DNA of 18,729 nt from Butyrivibrio sp. (GTDB taxonomy: Bacteria; Bacillota; Clostridia; Lachnospirales; Lachnospiraceae): positions 1 to 18,729 of the forward strand of contig NZ_SVFW01000064.1 of NCBI RefSeq assembly GCF_015056685.1. Reading direction: 5' to 3'. Shown in pieces: positions 1 to 7,079 of this stretch. The notes beneath the pieces are model-generated. The model was not told the origin of the DNA. It saw only the letters and a program-made list of their open reading frames with translations, and made no database searches. The position numbers were made by a program, and so were the translations under genes. The number at the start of each line of letters is the position of its first letter. Position 1 is the first letter of the stretch.

Positions 1-27
1 TTTTGAAATGTATATATAGCGAAAACG

Positions 28-36
28 TGATAAAAT
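28..36 (+). promoter_or_regulatory. Extended -10 promoter element for the HerA-like ATPase gene
   Basis: The sequence TGATAAAAT matches an extended -10 (TGn followed by TAAAAT), 34 bases before the start codon. No good -35 is visible at 17 bases; TTGAAA at 3-8 is too far away (22 bases). Extended -10 promoters often need no -35. The gene's ribosome site GGGAGG is at 59-64. Confidence 0.4.
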
Positions 37-69
37 ATAGCGTATAAATATGTTTGTTGGGAGGTCGGT

Positions 70-1647
70 ATGTATAAAGATGGTAAGATCTGGGTGGCAA
101 ATAATGAGAATGGGGAAAAGGTATTTCTTTTGCCTAAAATGGCTAACAGGCATGGCCTTATAGCCGGAGCAACAGGTACAGGAAAGACAGTTACTTTAAA
201 GGTGCTGGCAGAAGGCTTCAGTGATATGGGAGTTCCGGTTTTTCTGGCTGATGTAAAGGGTGATCTTTCCGGAATGGTCAGCGAAGGCCGGGATTCAGAG
301 GACATGCAGGCAAGGATCAGGAGATTTGGCCTTGATGAAGCCGGTTTTACTTATACAAAATATCCTGCAACATTCTGGGATGTTTTTGGCAAGGAGGGAA
401 TCCCTCTTCGCACAACAGTTTCAGAAATGGGACCGCTTCTTTTATCCAGGATCCTTGGACTTAATGATCTTCAGAGAGATATATTGTCCATAGCTTTTAA
501 GATTGCAGATGACAATGACCTTCTTCTTGTAGATACCAAGGACCTTAAGGCGATGCTCAACTATATTTCTGAAAACAATAAAGAGTTCGCCGCAGACTAT
601 GGCAATATCAGCAAAGTTTCAATTGCAGCGATTGTGAGAGCTATTGTTTCTCTTGAAATTGAAGGAGCTGACAAGTTCTTTTTCGAGCCTGCGCTTAATA
701 TTAGAGACTTCTTTACAACGGGTGAAGGCGGAAAGGGTATGATAAATATCCTGGACAGCACAAGCCTTATAAACAACGGAACTTTGTATGCAACATTCCT
801 TTTGTGGATGCTTTCTGAGCTTTTCGAGACACTTCCTGAAGTGGGAGACCTTGATAAGCCTAAAATGGTATTCTTCTTTGATGAAGCACACCTTCTTTTT
901 GCAGATACACCAAAGCTTTTGATGGATAAGATCGAGCAGGTTGTTAAGCTCATCAGATCAAAAGGTGTTGGAATATACTTTGTAACACAGAATCCTCGTG
1001 ATATTCCGGATGGGGTTCTTGCTCAGCTTGGAAATAAGATACAGCATGCACTCCGCGCATATACTCCTTCTGATATGAAGGCAGTCAAGGCAGCAGCTGA
1101 TTCCTTCAGGGAGAATCCTGCATTTAAGACAGCTGATGTTATTCAGGAGCTTGGAACAGGAGAGGCAGTATGCTCACTTCTTGACGAGGATGGCACACCT
1201 ACTGTAGTAGAGAAGGTATCAATCCTTCCACCACAGTCATTGATGGGCGGTATTGATGATTCATTGAGAGAAAAAGAGATAAAGCAGAGCGTTCTGTACA
1301 GTAAATATTATGAGGCTGAAGACCCGGATTCTGCCTATGAATTCCTTGAAAGAAAGGGCCTTGCGGATGCTGAAGCAAAAGCAAAGCTAAAGGCTGAGGA
1401 AGAGGCAGCCAAGGCAAAGGCTAAAGAGGAAGCCGCAGCAGCTAAGGCAAAAGAAAAAGAAGAGGCTGCAGAGGCAAGAAAGAAAAAGCAGGCAGCTAAA
1501 TCAGTTGGAAATGCTGTTGCAGGAACTGTAGGACGAGAGGTTGGAAAGACCTTCGGCGGCAAGTTTGGTAAATTTGGAAAGACTCTTGGAGGAAATCTGG
1601 GAGCAAGCCTTGGAAGAGGTATTCTTTCAACACTGTTTAAAGTTTGA
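70..1647 (+). CDS. HerA-like / DUF853 family ATPase (YjgR-type)
   Basis: This 525-residue protein is a P-loop ATPase of the HerA/FtsK group, close to the DUF853 (E. coli YjgR) family, which is about 500 residues long. The Walker A motif GATGTGKT is at residues 33-40 and the Walker B motif MVFFFDEAH is at 267-274, with the acidic pair D271-E272. A sensor-like VTQNP follows at 305-309. Residues 431-477 form an Ala/Lys/Glu-rich stretch, probably a helix or coiled coil. The last 45 or so residues are Gly/Lys-rich (KFGKFGKTLGG). HerA relatives translocate DNA, but the physiological role of DUF853 proteins is not established. The start is supported by GGGAGG five bases upstream. The gene stands alone and ends at its own terminator. 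No nurA, mre11 or other HerA partner is nearby, so an anti-phage or repair role is not supported here. Confidence 0.9.
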   Translation: MYKDGKIWVANNENGEKVFLLPKMANRHGLIAGATGTGKTVTLKVLAEGFSDMGVPVFLADVKGDLSGMVSEGRDSEDMQARIRRFGLDEAGFTYTKYPATFWDVFGKEGIPLRTTVSEMGPLLLSRILGLNDLQRDILSIAFKIADDNDLLLVDTKDLKAMLNYISENNKEFAADYGNISKVSIAAIVRAIVSLEIEGADKFFFEPALNIRDFFTTGEGGKGMINILDSTSLINNGTLYATFLLWMLSELFETLPEVGDLDKPKMVFFFDEAHLLFADTPKLLMDKIEQVVKLIRSKGVGIYFVTQNPRDIPDGVLAQLGNKIQHALRAYTPSDMKAVKAAADSFRENPAFKTADVIQELGTGEAVCSLLDEDGTPTVVEKVSILPPQSLMGGIDDSLREKEIKQSVLYSKYYEAEDPDSAYEFLERKGLADAEAKAKLKAEEEAAKAKAKEEAAAAKAKEKEEAAEARKKKQAAKSVGNAVAGTVGREVGKTFGGKFGKFGKTLGGNLGASLGRGILSTLFKV

Positions 1648-1665
1648 ACTTAAAATAATAATTAT

Positions 1666-1709
1666 GAAACCGGCTTCTGTGATACAATAGAAGCTGGTTT
1701 CTTTATTTT
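1666..1709 (+). terminator. Intrinsic terminator of the HerA-like gene
   Basis: A 13-bp stem (1666-1678 with 1689-1701, one G-U pair) closes a 10-base loop and is followed by the U-rich tail tttatttt. It lies 19 bases after the stop codon. Confidence 0.88.
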
Positions 1710-1724
1710 GCAGATTCTTTTTAC

Positions 1725-1846
1725 CAAAAAGAAAAGAGCCTTTAAAAGGCTCTGAATTTTGGGAGGAGGGGTTGCCAGGTGGGGAACCAGACAACCCGTG
1801 TATGAAAAAAAGTATTGTTGGGGGTTCAGAAGTTTTGTCCTTCTGA
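1725..1846 (-). ncRNA. Candidate C-rich small RNA on the minus strand
   Basis: Read on the minus strand, this gene-free stretch looks like a complete small RNA unit of about 120 nt. A 5' hairpin pairs TCAGAAG with CTTCTGA (1846-1840 with 1832-1826) and is followed by an unpaired CCCCC. A second hairpin (1797-1792 with 1774-1769, GGGTTG with CAACCC) continues inward through U-G, C-G and GGU/ACC pairs to a UCCCC loop. An unpaired CCCCUCCUCCC (1771-1761) follows. The 3' end is an intrinsic terminator: stem AGAGCC/GGCTCT (1753-1748 with 1740-1735) with tail TTTTCTTTTT. The C-rich segments are complementary to Shine-Dalgarno sequences, which suggests a regulator of translation initiation. A plus-strand structure cannot be excluded, because the hairpins also fold in that direction. 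I cannot name a known RNA family. Confidence 0.5.
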
Positions 1847-1849
1847 TAG

Positions 1850-1878
1850 GTTATATAGTACAGGGTAAGTGTTTCCAA
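1850..1878 (-). promoter_or_regulatory. Sigma-A-like promoter reading leftward into the candidate small RNA
   Basis: On the minus strand TTGGAA (1878-1873) and TATAAC (1855-1850) are separated by exactly 17 bases. Initiation would fall near 1844-1842, at the start of the first hairpin. No minus-strand protein gene lies downstream, so the promoter makes sense only for an RNA. Confidence 0.5.
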
Positions 1879-1942
1879 AATGTGTACGAACTATTAAAGA
1901 AATATAATCTATTATAAAAAATAAATTGGAGTAAAAGAAAAA

Positions 1943-2380
1943 ATGTCAAAAAACAAACGTAAAAACGTATATCGCCAAAACAAGAAAGAGGATAAAAACA
2001 GTGCTTTTGGGCATTTAATGATATCTATCATCATTTTGGGAGTTGTTGTTTTATTGTTCATAAATGTAGCTCTCCCTATTATAAAAGAGGGAACAAAAAA
2101 GATTGTTGCTGAAAAAACAGTTGATCTCATCGAAGATAATATAGATAAGATTGCGGCAGATCATCCGGAGGTAAAAGAAGCGCTGGAGTCTCTTTCTGAA
2201 GAGGATAGAGAAACTGTTACTGAAATAATAGCGGATCATATTGACACAGAAACTGCCGGAGAGGTTATGGAGTATGTAAATGAAGGTGACAAAGATGGCC
2301 TTATGGAATATGCAGTTGAGAATCTTTCACCTGAAGAAATCAGTAAATTAGCGGAGATATACAGCAGATATTCAAATTGA
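1943..2380 (+). CDS. Small one-pass membrane protein of unknown function
   Basis: I do not recognise this 145-residue protein. The first 20 residues are very basic (MSKNKRKNVYRQNKKEDK). They are followed by one hydrophobic segment at about 22-46, so the N-terminus is probably cytoplasmic and the rest outside. Residues 50-145 are acidic and helical, with repeated Glu/Asp-rich stretches such as LESLSEEDRETVTEII and ENLSPEEISKLAEI. There are no cysteines and no catalytic motif. The ribosome site TTGGAG lies about 12 bases upstream of the ATG, which is a little far. No terminator follows directly; the first terminator-like hairpin is at 2559-2585. The gene may therefore share a transcript with the candidate plus-strand small RNA. 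A role as a membrane anchor or envelope protein is only a guess. Confidence 0.75.
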   Translation: MSKNKRKNVYRQNKKEDKNSAFGHLMISIIILGVVVLLFINVALPIIKEGTKKIVAEKTVDLIEDNIDKIAADHPEVKEALESLSEEDRETVTEIIADHIDTETAGEVMEYVNEGDKDGLMEYAVENLSPEEISKLAEIYSRYSN

Positions 2381-2488
2381 TCAGCCTGATTTAAAAAAGT
2401 ACTTCGCCTTTTCTCCACAAAAAGTTCACAAAAAAGATTATTTTATTCACTTTTTGAACACAATTTTAGTTTATATTGTTAATTAAGG

Positions 2489-2588
2489 TTAGTGATGAAA
2501 CAGTTCTCTAAGCCGTTTAGAGACAATCACTATCTCCCCCTCATAAGAAAATCGCAGGCACTCACGTCCCCCCGTGGGTGTTTTTGCG
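2489..2588 (+). ncRNA. Candidate C-rich small RNA or 3'-UTR-derived RNA
   Basis: The stretch between the small membrane protein and the flagellin-like gene has RNA-like structure. A first hairpin has a lower stem of 7 bp (TAGTGAT 2490-2496 with ATCACTA 2526-2532), an asymmetric internal loop and an upper stem of 7 bp (2505-2511 with 2517-2523). An unpaired TCTCCCCCTC follows at 2532-2541. The second hairpin (2559-2566 with 2573-2580) has a UCCCCC loop and ends in TTTTT. Two hairpins with C-runs exposed between and in the loops recall C-rich regulatory RNAs. The upstream promoter is weak: TTGAAC at 2454-2459 and GTTAAT at 2478-2483, 18 bases apart. It could instead be cut from the transcript of the upstream gene. 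Confidence 0.4.
2559..2585 (+). terminator. Intrinsic terminator with C-rich loop
   Basis: CACTCACG (2559-2566) pairs with CGTGGGTG (2573-2580, one U-G pair) around the loop TCCCCC and is followed by TTTTT. It is the first plausible stop for transcription from the gene ending at 2380. Confidence 0.65.
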
Positions 2589-2799
2589 TTATAGGGAAAA
2601 AATGGCCCCTAGGGGTTCGTGGTTCGTTTTTTTCTTGAAGTCTTGACTTCTTGTTTCATGGCTACATTTTTTCTATGAAATATCATTTCAAAATCCCCCA
2701 AAATTAATATTTTTACGTCTAGTATTTTCTTTACATGATGTTACGATTACCTTAAGTAAGTATATTTTTTGCTTCACATGATGAGAAAAGGAGGTCGAT
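2589..2799 (+). other. AT-rich upstream region of the flagellin-like gene
   Basis: No gene is visible here. The stretch holds a perfect 10-base palindrome CCCCTAGGGG (2606-2615) and short inverted repeats around TTTCAT and ATGAAA (about 2655-2680). It also holds T-rich tracts and at least two possible sigma-A-type promoters. I see no sigma-28-type GCCGATAA box, which is usual for flagellin genes in Firmicutes. Confidence 0.5.
2730..2758 (+). promoter_or_regulatory. Possible sigma-A promoter of the flagellin-like gene
   Basis: TTTACA (2730-2735) and TAAGTA (2753-2758) are 17 bases apart. This would give a leader of about 35 bases that ends in the ribosome site AAAGGAGG just before the ATG at 2800. 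A second candidate, TTGTTT at 2651-2656 with TATGAA at 2674-2679, lies further up. Confidence 0.35.
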
Positions 2800-3567
2800 A
2801 TGAGCAGCATTTCATCTGTGAGTGGATACGGTAGTTACTCTCCATATTCCACTATTGCAGCAGGCGGAACTTATCAAAGTGCTTCTCAGGGAGCTTCAGA
2901 GCTGGCTATTCAGGAGAAAACCAAGTCACAGGTCAATGGCCTTGATGCAGGTAGCGAGAACCTTACTTCTGCGAAATCTGTTTTGAACATTGAAGATGGA
3001 GCAATGGATGGAATAACTGATTATCTTCAGTCCATCAGAGAACTTTCTCTTCAGGCAATGAATGGAACTTTATCAGACGATGACAAGCAGGCAATTCAGA
3101 ATCAGATTGAACAGTACAAGCAGGGAATAGAAGATATAGCAGGAAGTACACAGTACAACGAAAAGAATCTTCTTGATGGTTCAAGCGGGAATCTTAGTGT
3201 CGCTACTGACAACAACGGGTCCGAGACTACGGTTTCAACTTACAATTCAACTTTGGAAGCCCTTGGAATAGCAGACTATGATGTTACAGGAGATTTTGAC
3301 ATAAGTGCGATAGACAGTGCTCTTGAAAAGGTTTCAAGTTCAAGATCCAATGTAGGAGCACAGACAAATGGAGTCGATTATGCACTGTCATACAACTCAC
3401 ATGCAGCACTTGAACTTAATGGATATCAGATGGATAAAGAAGAGGATAATTCTATAAAGGCTTATCAGCAACTCAAGACCCAGCAGGCGCTGGATTCTTA
3501 CCAGATGACTCTCCAGAAAAGACAAATGGAAGATAATGAAAGGCAAAGTCTGATGCTTTTCGCCTGA
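2800..3567 (+). CDS. Divergent flagellin-like protein lacking canonical terminal D0 segments
   Basis: This 255-residue protein is clearly related to flagellin in its core. Residues about 33-130 follow the flagellin N-terminal D1 pattern (ELAIQEKTKSQVNGLDAG, SIRELSLQAMNGTLSDDDKQ, STQYNEKNLLDG). Residues about 168-200 follow the C-terminal pattern (ISAIDSALEKVSSSRSNVGA). The two ends are not canonical. The first 32 residues are a Ser/Gly/Tyr-rich stretch instead of the usual MxINxN start. The last 45 are Gln/Met/Lys-rich and end LMLFA instead of the usual helical C-terminus. Those terminal helices form the inner filament core, so ordinary filament assembly is doubtful. It may be a cap, adapter, minor or secreted flagellin-like protein; this is inference. 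No flagellar gene is adjacent. The ribosome site AAAGGAGG is strong, and a terminator follows. Confidence 0.8.
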   Translation: MSSISSVSGYGSYSPYSTIAAGGTYQSASQGASELAIQEKTKSQVNGLDAGSENLTSAKSVLNIEDGAMDGITDYLQSIRELSLQAMNGTLSDDDKQAIQNQIEQYKQGIEDIAGSTQYNEKNLLDGSSGNLSVATDNNGSETTVSTYNSTLEALGIADYDVTGDFDISAIDSALEKVSSSRSNVGAQTNGVDYALSYNSHAALELNGYQMDKEEDNSIKAYQQLKTQQALDSYQMTLQKRQMEDNERQSLMLFA

Positions 3568-3612
3568 GCAACTAATTAATTCTAATCGGTTAAAACTAAA
3601 TTTAATTAAATT

Positions 3613-3658
3613 AAAAAATCTACGTAATTATGATATAATTATTACGTAGATTTTTTTT
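3613..3658 (+). terminator. Strong, probably bidirectional terminator after the flagellin-like gene
   Basis: A perfect 16-bp stem (3613-3628 with 3641-3656) surrounds a 12-base loop. It has an A-run on its left arm and a T-run of eight on its right, so it could stop transcription in both directions. Confidence 0.9.
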
Positions 3659-3792
3659 GTTGCGAAAAATTTAATTAAAAAAAATCAAAAAAAACAAACC
3701 TTGTCAAATGTGCGTGTGCCACGGACATATGTATTTTACTCAAAGATAGTTGATGTTTATTAATCAATTAGAGTGAAATTAACCTGATTAGC

Positions 3793-3819
3793 TTGACATA
3801 AAGTAAGCACTCCTATAAC
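3793..3819 (+). promoter_or_regulatory. Likely sigma-A promoter of the opp operon
   Basis: The sequence contains a perfect -35 TTGACA (3793-3798). TATAAC at 3814-3819 follows after 15 bases, or TAACAT at 3816-3821 after 17. Transcription from here gives a leader of about 175 bases before oppB. Confidence 0.6.
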
Positions 3820-3868
3820 ATAAGTGCAGTTGCATGATTATATGCGTGTATACAATCTTGTCAATGAG

Positions 3869-3907
3869 TGCAATGGCGCACAATAATAAGGCGTCATTGC
3901 AATTTTT
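3869..3907 (+). terminator. Terminator-like hairpin inside the opp leader (possible attenuator)
   Basis: An 11-bp stem (3869-3879 with 3891-3901, one G-U pair) closes an 11-base A-rich loop and is followed by AATTTTTATA. It lies between the likely promoter and oppB. It could be an attenuator, or the end of a separate short leader RNA of about 80 nt. Confidence 0.55.
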
Positions 3908-4001
3908 ATAGCATGATTGATGTAGTACGTTGAAGCGTCAACGCTTTGCACCATTAATAGCAACTGGATAAACAAATAAAACAGGTAGGTGGAGATTTAG
4001 A

Positions 4002-4931
4002 ATGAACACAAAGACACTAATGTACATTGTTAAGAGAGTCATCCTTGCAATTGTTACAGTCTGGGTAGTTATCACGGTTACGTTTTTCGTAATGCATGCA
4101 GTTCCAGGCGGACCATTCACAGGTGAGAAAGCTGTTACCGAATCGGTAAAGGCAGCGATGGAGGCCAAATATGGCCTGGATAAGCCGCTTGGAGTCCAGT
4201 ATCTTACTTATTTGAAAGATATCGTTACGAAGTTTGATTTTGGCCCATCATTAAAACAGAGAGGTCGTAACGTTAACGACATTATTTTTGACGGCATGAA
4301 GACATCAGCTAAGCTTGGTATTATCGCAGCTATTATAGCTCTTATCTGCGGCGTGATCCTTGGATCTGTTGCAGCTCTTAGGAGAAACAAGCTGATCGAC
4401 AGGATAATAATGATAATTACGACAGCATTTGTGTCTATGCCATCATTTATTATGGGGTCACTTCTTCTTATTCTTTTTGCCATAAAGCTTAAAGTGTTCC
4501 CGGCAAACGGTGCGTCACAAAATGGACTTGTTCTTCCGGTCGTAACACTTTCTCTTTATCCGATGGCTTATATCACAAGGCTTACAAGGTCATCAATGCT
4601 TGAAGTTCTTGGACAGGACTACATCAGAACTGCAAAGGCAAAAGGCGTATCTGGAATGAAGATAATTTTTGGACATGCCCTTAAGAATTCCCTTATTCCT
4701 GTAATCACATACTTTGGACCTATGCTTGCAGGAATCGTTACAGGTTCACTTGTAGTTGAGCAGATATTTGCAGTTCCCGGAATTGGAAGAGCATTTGTAA
4801 ACAGTATTACAGGTCGTGATTATCCACTGGTTATGGGAACAACGATCGTTCTTGCGACACTTATCGTAATCATGAACCTTGTGGGAGATATCATGTACAA
4901 GGTTGTAGATCCGAGAATCACATTAGAATAA
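4002..4931 (+). CDS. oppB: Oligopeptide ABC transporter permease OppB
   Basis: This is an inner-membrane permease subunit of a peptide/nickel-type ABC importer, pairing with OppC to form the channel. The 309 residues match the family length. Hydrophobic segments lie at about 10-32, 103-123, 134-162, 174-192, 232-257 and 278-300. The cytoplasmic EAA loop that contacts the ATPases is at about 201-225 (EVLGQDYIRTAKAKGVSG). The N-terminal start (MNTKTLMYIVKRVILAI) and the VPGGPF motif at 34-39 are typical of OppB/DppB. The start follows GGTGGAG. It is the first gene of an oppBCDFA operon, 37 bases before oppC. Peptide rather than nickel or sugar transport is inferred from the whole operon. Confidence 0.95.
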   Translation: MNTKTLMYIVKRVILAIVTVWVVITVTFFVMHAVPGGPFTGEKAVTESVKAAMEAKYGLDKPLGVQYLTYLKDIVTKFDFGPSLKQRGRNVNDIIFDGMKTSAKLGIIAAIIALICGVILGSVAALRRNKLIDRIIMIITTAFVSMPSFIMGSLLLILFAIKLKVFPANGASQNGLVLPVVTLSLYPMAYITRLTRSSMLEVLGQDYIRTAKAKGVSGMKIIFGHALKNSLIPVITYFGPMLAGIVTGSLVVEQIFAVPGIGRAFVNSITGRDYPLVMGTTIVLATLIVIMNLVGDIMYKVVDPRITLE

Positions 4932-4968
4932 AAGCATTATTTCAATAAATTGTTAGGAGATTTTCCAG

Positions 4969-6027
4969 ATGGACATTTCAAAGCTTAGTGCGCAGGTTAA
5001 CATGGACGATTTCATTCCTGCTACAGAAGAAGAAAAAGAATACATGGTTCAGATGCGTCCTTCATCAACATTCTTTAAGGATAGCGTTAAGAGACTTTTA
5101 AAGAATAAAGTTGCAACAGTTTGCTTCTTTATAATAGTTATCATTACACTGGCAGCAATTTTTATCCCAATGTTCTGGCCATACTCATATGATCAGATGC
5201 TTGGTATGACACCGGGTAAGCCGGTAGATAATTCCTTTAATGACCTTAGACCTTTTGAGTACGGAAGATCAGAGATCAGAAGAATGGAAGCAGGAGAGAC
5301 AGTTATTCCTCATATCTTTGGAACTGACTCTCAGGGAAGAGATTACTTCATCCGTGTTGTTTACGGAACAAGAATTTCTTTAGCAGTTGGATTTTTTGCC
5401 AGCATTATCGTTCTTATCATTGGTATGACGATCGGCTCTGTTGCCGGATACGCAGGAGGAAAGGTCGACCTGATAATCATGAGAATAGTTGATATCATCT
5501 ATTCCCTTCCTGATATGCTCATGGTCATCCTTCTTTCATCAGTACTTAAGGTCGTTATGGAAGGCGCTCTGGATGGAACGGTGCTTGCCAAGATCGGTTC
5601 AAACATCATTAGTTTGTTTATAGTGTTTGGTGTTCTTTACTGGGTTTCAATGGCAAGACTCATAAGAGGTCAGATCCTTTCACTTCGTGAGCAGGAATAT
5701 GTTCTTGCATCACAGGCTGCAGGAGCAGGAGGAAAATGGATCATCTTAAAGCACCTTATTCCTAACTGCTTCTCAGTAATCATTATTTCAACAGCTCTTC
5801 AGATTCCAAGTGCTATTTTCACTGAGAGTTACCTCTCATTCCTTGGACTTGGTGTAAATGCACCTATGCCTTCACTTGGTTCTCTGGCTTCAGATGCACT
5901 TAACGGTATTTCATCATATCCATACAGACTTGTAATACCTGCACTTGTTATTTCACTTATAGTTCTTTCACTTAACCTTTTTGGTGATGGCCTTCGTGAT
6001 GCATTTGATCCTAAGTTGGAAAAGTAA
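4969..6027 (+). CDS. oppC: Oligopeptide ABC transporter permease OppC
   Basis: This is the second permease subunit of the importer, 352 residues. It has a cytoplasmic N-terminal tail of about 47 residues and a first membrane segment at about 48-70. An extracytoplasmic stretch follows, ending in the OppC signature HIFGTDSQGRDYFIRVVYG (115-133). Further membrane segments lie at about 138-162, 170-195, 212-232, 265-285 and 322-342. The EAA loop is at about 240-262 (EQEYVLASQAAGAGG). The extracytoplasmic loop of about 45 residues after the first segment is longer than in E. coli OppC. The ribosome site AGGAG lies about ten bases upstream of the ATG. It is followed by oppD after 65 bases with no terminator. 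Confidence 0.95.
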   Translation: MDISKLSAQVNMDDFIPATEEEKEYMVQMRPSSTFFKDSVKRLLKNKVATVCFFIIVIITLAAIFIPMFWPYSYDQMLGMTPGKPVDNSFNDLRPFEYGRSEIRRMEAGETVIPHIFGTDSQGRDYFIRVVYGTRISLAVGFFASIIVLIIGMTIGSVAGYAGGKVDLIIMRIVDIIYSLPDMLMVILLSSVLKVVMEGALDGTVLAKIGSNIISLFIVFGVLYWVSMARLIRGQILSLREQEYVLASQAAGAGGKWIILKHLIPNCFSVIIISTALQIPSAIFTESYLSFLGLGVNAPMPSLGSLASDALNGISSYPYRLVIPALVISLIVLSLNLFGDGLRDAFDPKLEK

Positions 6028-6092
6028 TCACCTGACGAGGTCTTTTCGGGCCTAAGATCAGAAATACAATAAATAATCGGGAGTATAAATTG

Positions 6093-7079
6093 ATGAGATT
6101 ACTTGAAGTAAGAGACCTTCATACCTCATTCTTCACAGACGCCGGTGAGGTAAAGGCAGTTAATGGAATATCTTTTAACCTGGACAGAGGAAAGGTCCTG
6201 GGAATTGTAGGAGAGTCTGGTTCCGGTAAATCAGTTACTGCATATTCGATAATGCAGATACTTGCAGGAACAGGAAAAATAGTTTCCGGTTCGATCAAAC
6301 TTGATGGACAGGAGCTTGTAGGATCCGGTGAAAAAGTCATGAAGACTGTACGCGGAAATAAGGTGTCGATCATTTTCCAGGATCCAATGACATCACTCAA
6401 TCCTACTTATACAATCGGACATCAGCTGATGGAGGCGATTCTCCTTCATACAGATAGAAATAAAGAGCAGGCAAAAGAGCGTGCGATAGAAATGCTCAAA
6501 CTCGTTAATGTAAATGAGCCTGAAAAGAGAATGAATCAGTATCCATATGAGTTTTCAGGCGGTATGAGACAGCGTGTAATGATAGCTATGGCGCTTGCCT
6601 GCGAGCCGGATATTCTTATTGCGGATGAGCCTACAACAGCTTTGGACGTTACAATCCAGGCTCAGATCCTTGATCTTATGAAGTCACTTCAGAAGGAACT
6701 TGGAATGGCAATCATAATGATCACACATGACCTTGGGGTAGTAGCTCAGATGTGTGATGAAGTAATTGTTATGTATGCCGGTTCAATATGTGAGCAGGGT
6801 ACAGCGGATGAGATCTTCTATAATCCATGCCACGAGTATACGAAAGGACTTCTTCGTTCAATCCCTACAGAGGGAAAAGAGGGCAAGAAACTTGAACCTA
6901 TCGCAGGTACGCCTATTGACCTTCTTAATATGCCTAAGGGATGCCCATTTGCACCCAGATGCGATGCGGCTATGAAGATATGTTTGCGCGAAAGAGCAGA
7001 GCGTATGCAGATCAATGATGATCATGCTGCCGGTTGCTGGATGAACGTTAAGAAGCAGATGGAAGGCAGGGTTAACTGA
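6093..7079 (+). CDS. oppD: Oligopeptide ABC transporter ATP-binding protein OppD
   Basis: This is one of the two ATPase subunits that power the importer. I place the start at the ATG at 6093 (328 residues), because CGGGAG at 6078-6083 is better spaced for it than for the TTG just before. Walker A GESGSGKS is at 40-47, the ABC signature FSGGMRQ at 154-160, Walker B ILIADE at 174-179 and the switch histidine at H212. The C-terminal peptide-transporter domain contains a CPFAPRC motif, a further Cys seven residues on, and a final GCW. This four-cysteine arrangement is conserved in the OppD/DppD group and in some members binds an iron-sulfur cluster. The stop overlaps the oppF start by one base (TGATG), so the two are translationally coupled. 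Confidence 0.95.
   Translation: MRLLEVRDLHTSFFTDAGEVKAVNGISFNLDRGKVLGIVGESGSGKSVTAYSIMQILAGTGKIVSGSIKLDGQELVGSGEKVMKTVRGNKVSIIFQDPMTSLNPTYTIGHQLMEAILLHTDRNKEQAKERAIEMLKLVNVNEPEKRMNQYPYEFSGGMRQRVMIAMALACEPDILIADEPTTALDVTIQAQILDLMKSLQKELGMAIIMITHDLGVVAQMCDEVIVMYAGSICEQGTADEIFYNPCHEYTKGLLRSIPTEGKEGKKLEPIAGTPIDLLNMPKGCPFAPRCDAAMKICLRERAERMQINDDHAAGCWMNVKKQMEGRVN

Larger units (their letters stand above)
3659..4001 (+). other. Long regulatory leader region of the opp operon
   Basis: This 340-base gap holds no convincing gene. It contains an A-rich tract (3665-3698), a sigma-A-like promoter (3793-3819), a terminator-like hairpin (3869-3907) and a small hairpin (AAGCG/CGCTT, 3933-3946). The oppB ribosome site GGTGGAG follows at about 3988. 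The octamer GCATGATT occurs at 3832-3839 and again at 3911-3918, on either side of the terminator-like hairpin. Confidence 0.6.

Noticed and set aside
2606..2615. Perfect palindrome CCCCTAGGGG
   Set aside because: It is too short for a stable hairpin with a proper loop and has no repeat elsewhere; a protein-binding site is possible but unsupported.
2495..2638. A 47-codon open frame beginning ATGAAACAG
   Set aside because: It overlaps the hairpins and terminator of the candidate RNA, has only a weak AAGG upstream and an unusual composition, so chance is more likely.
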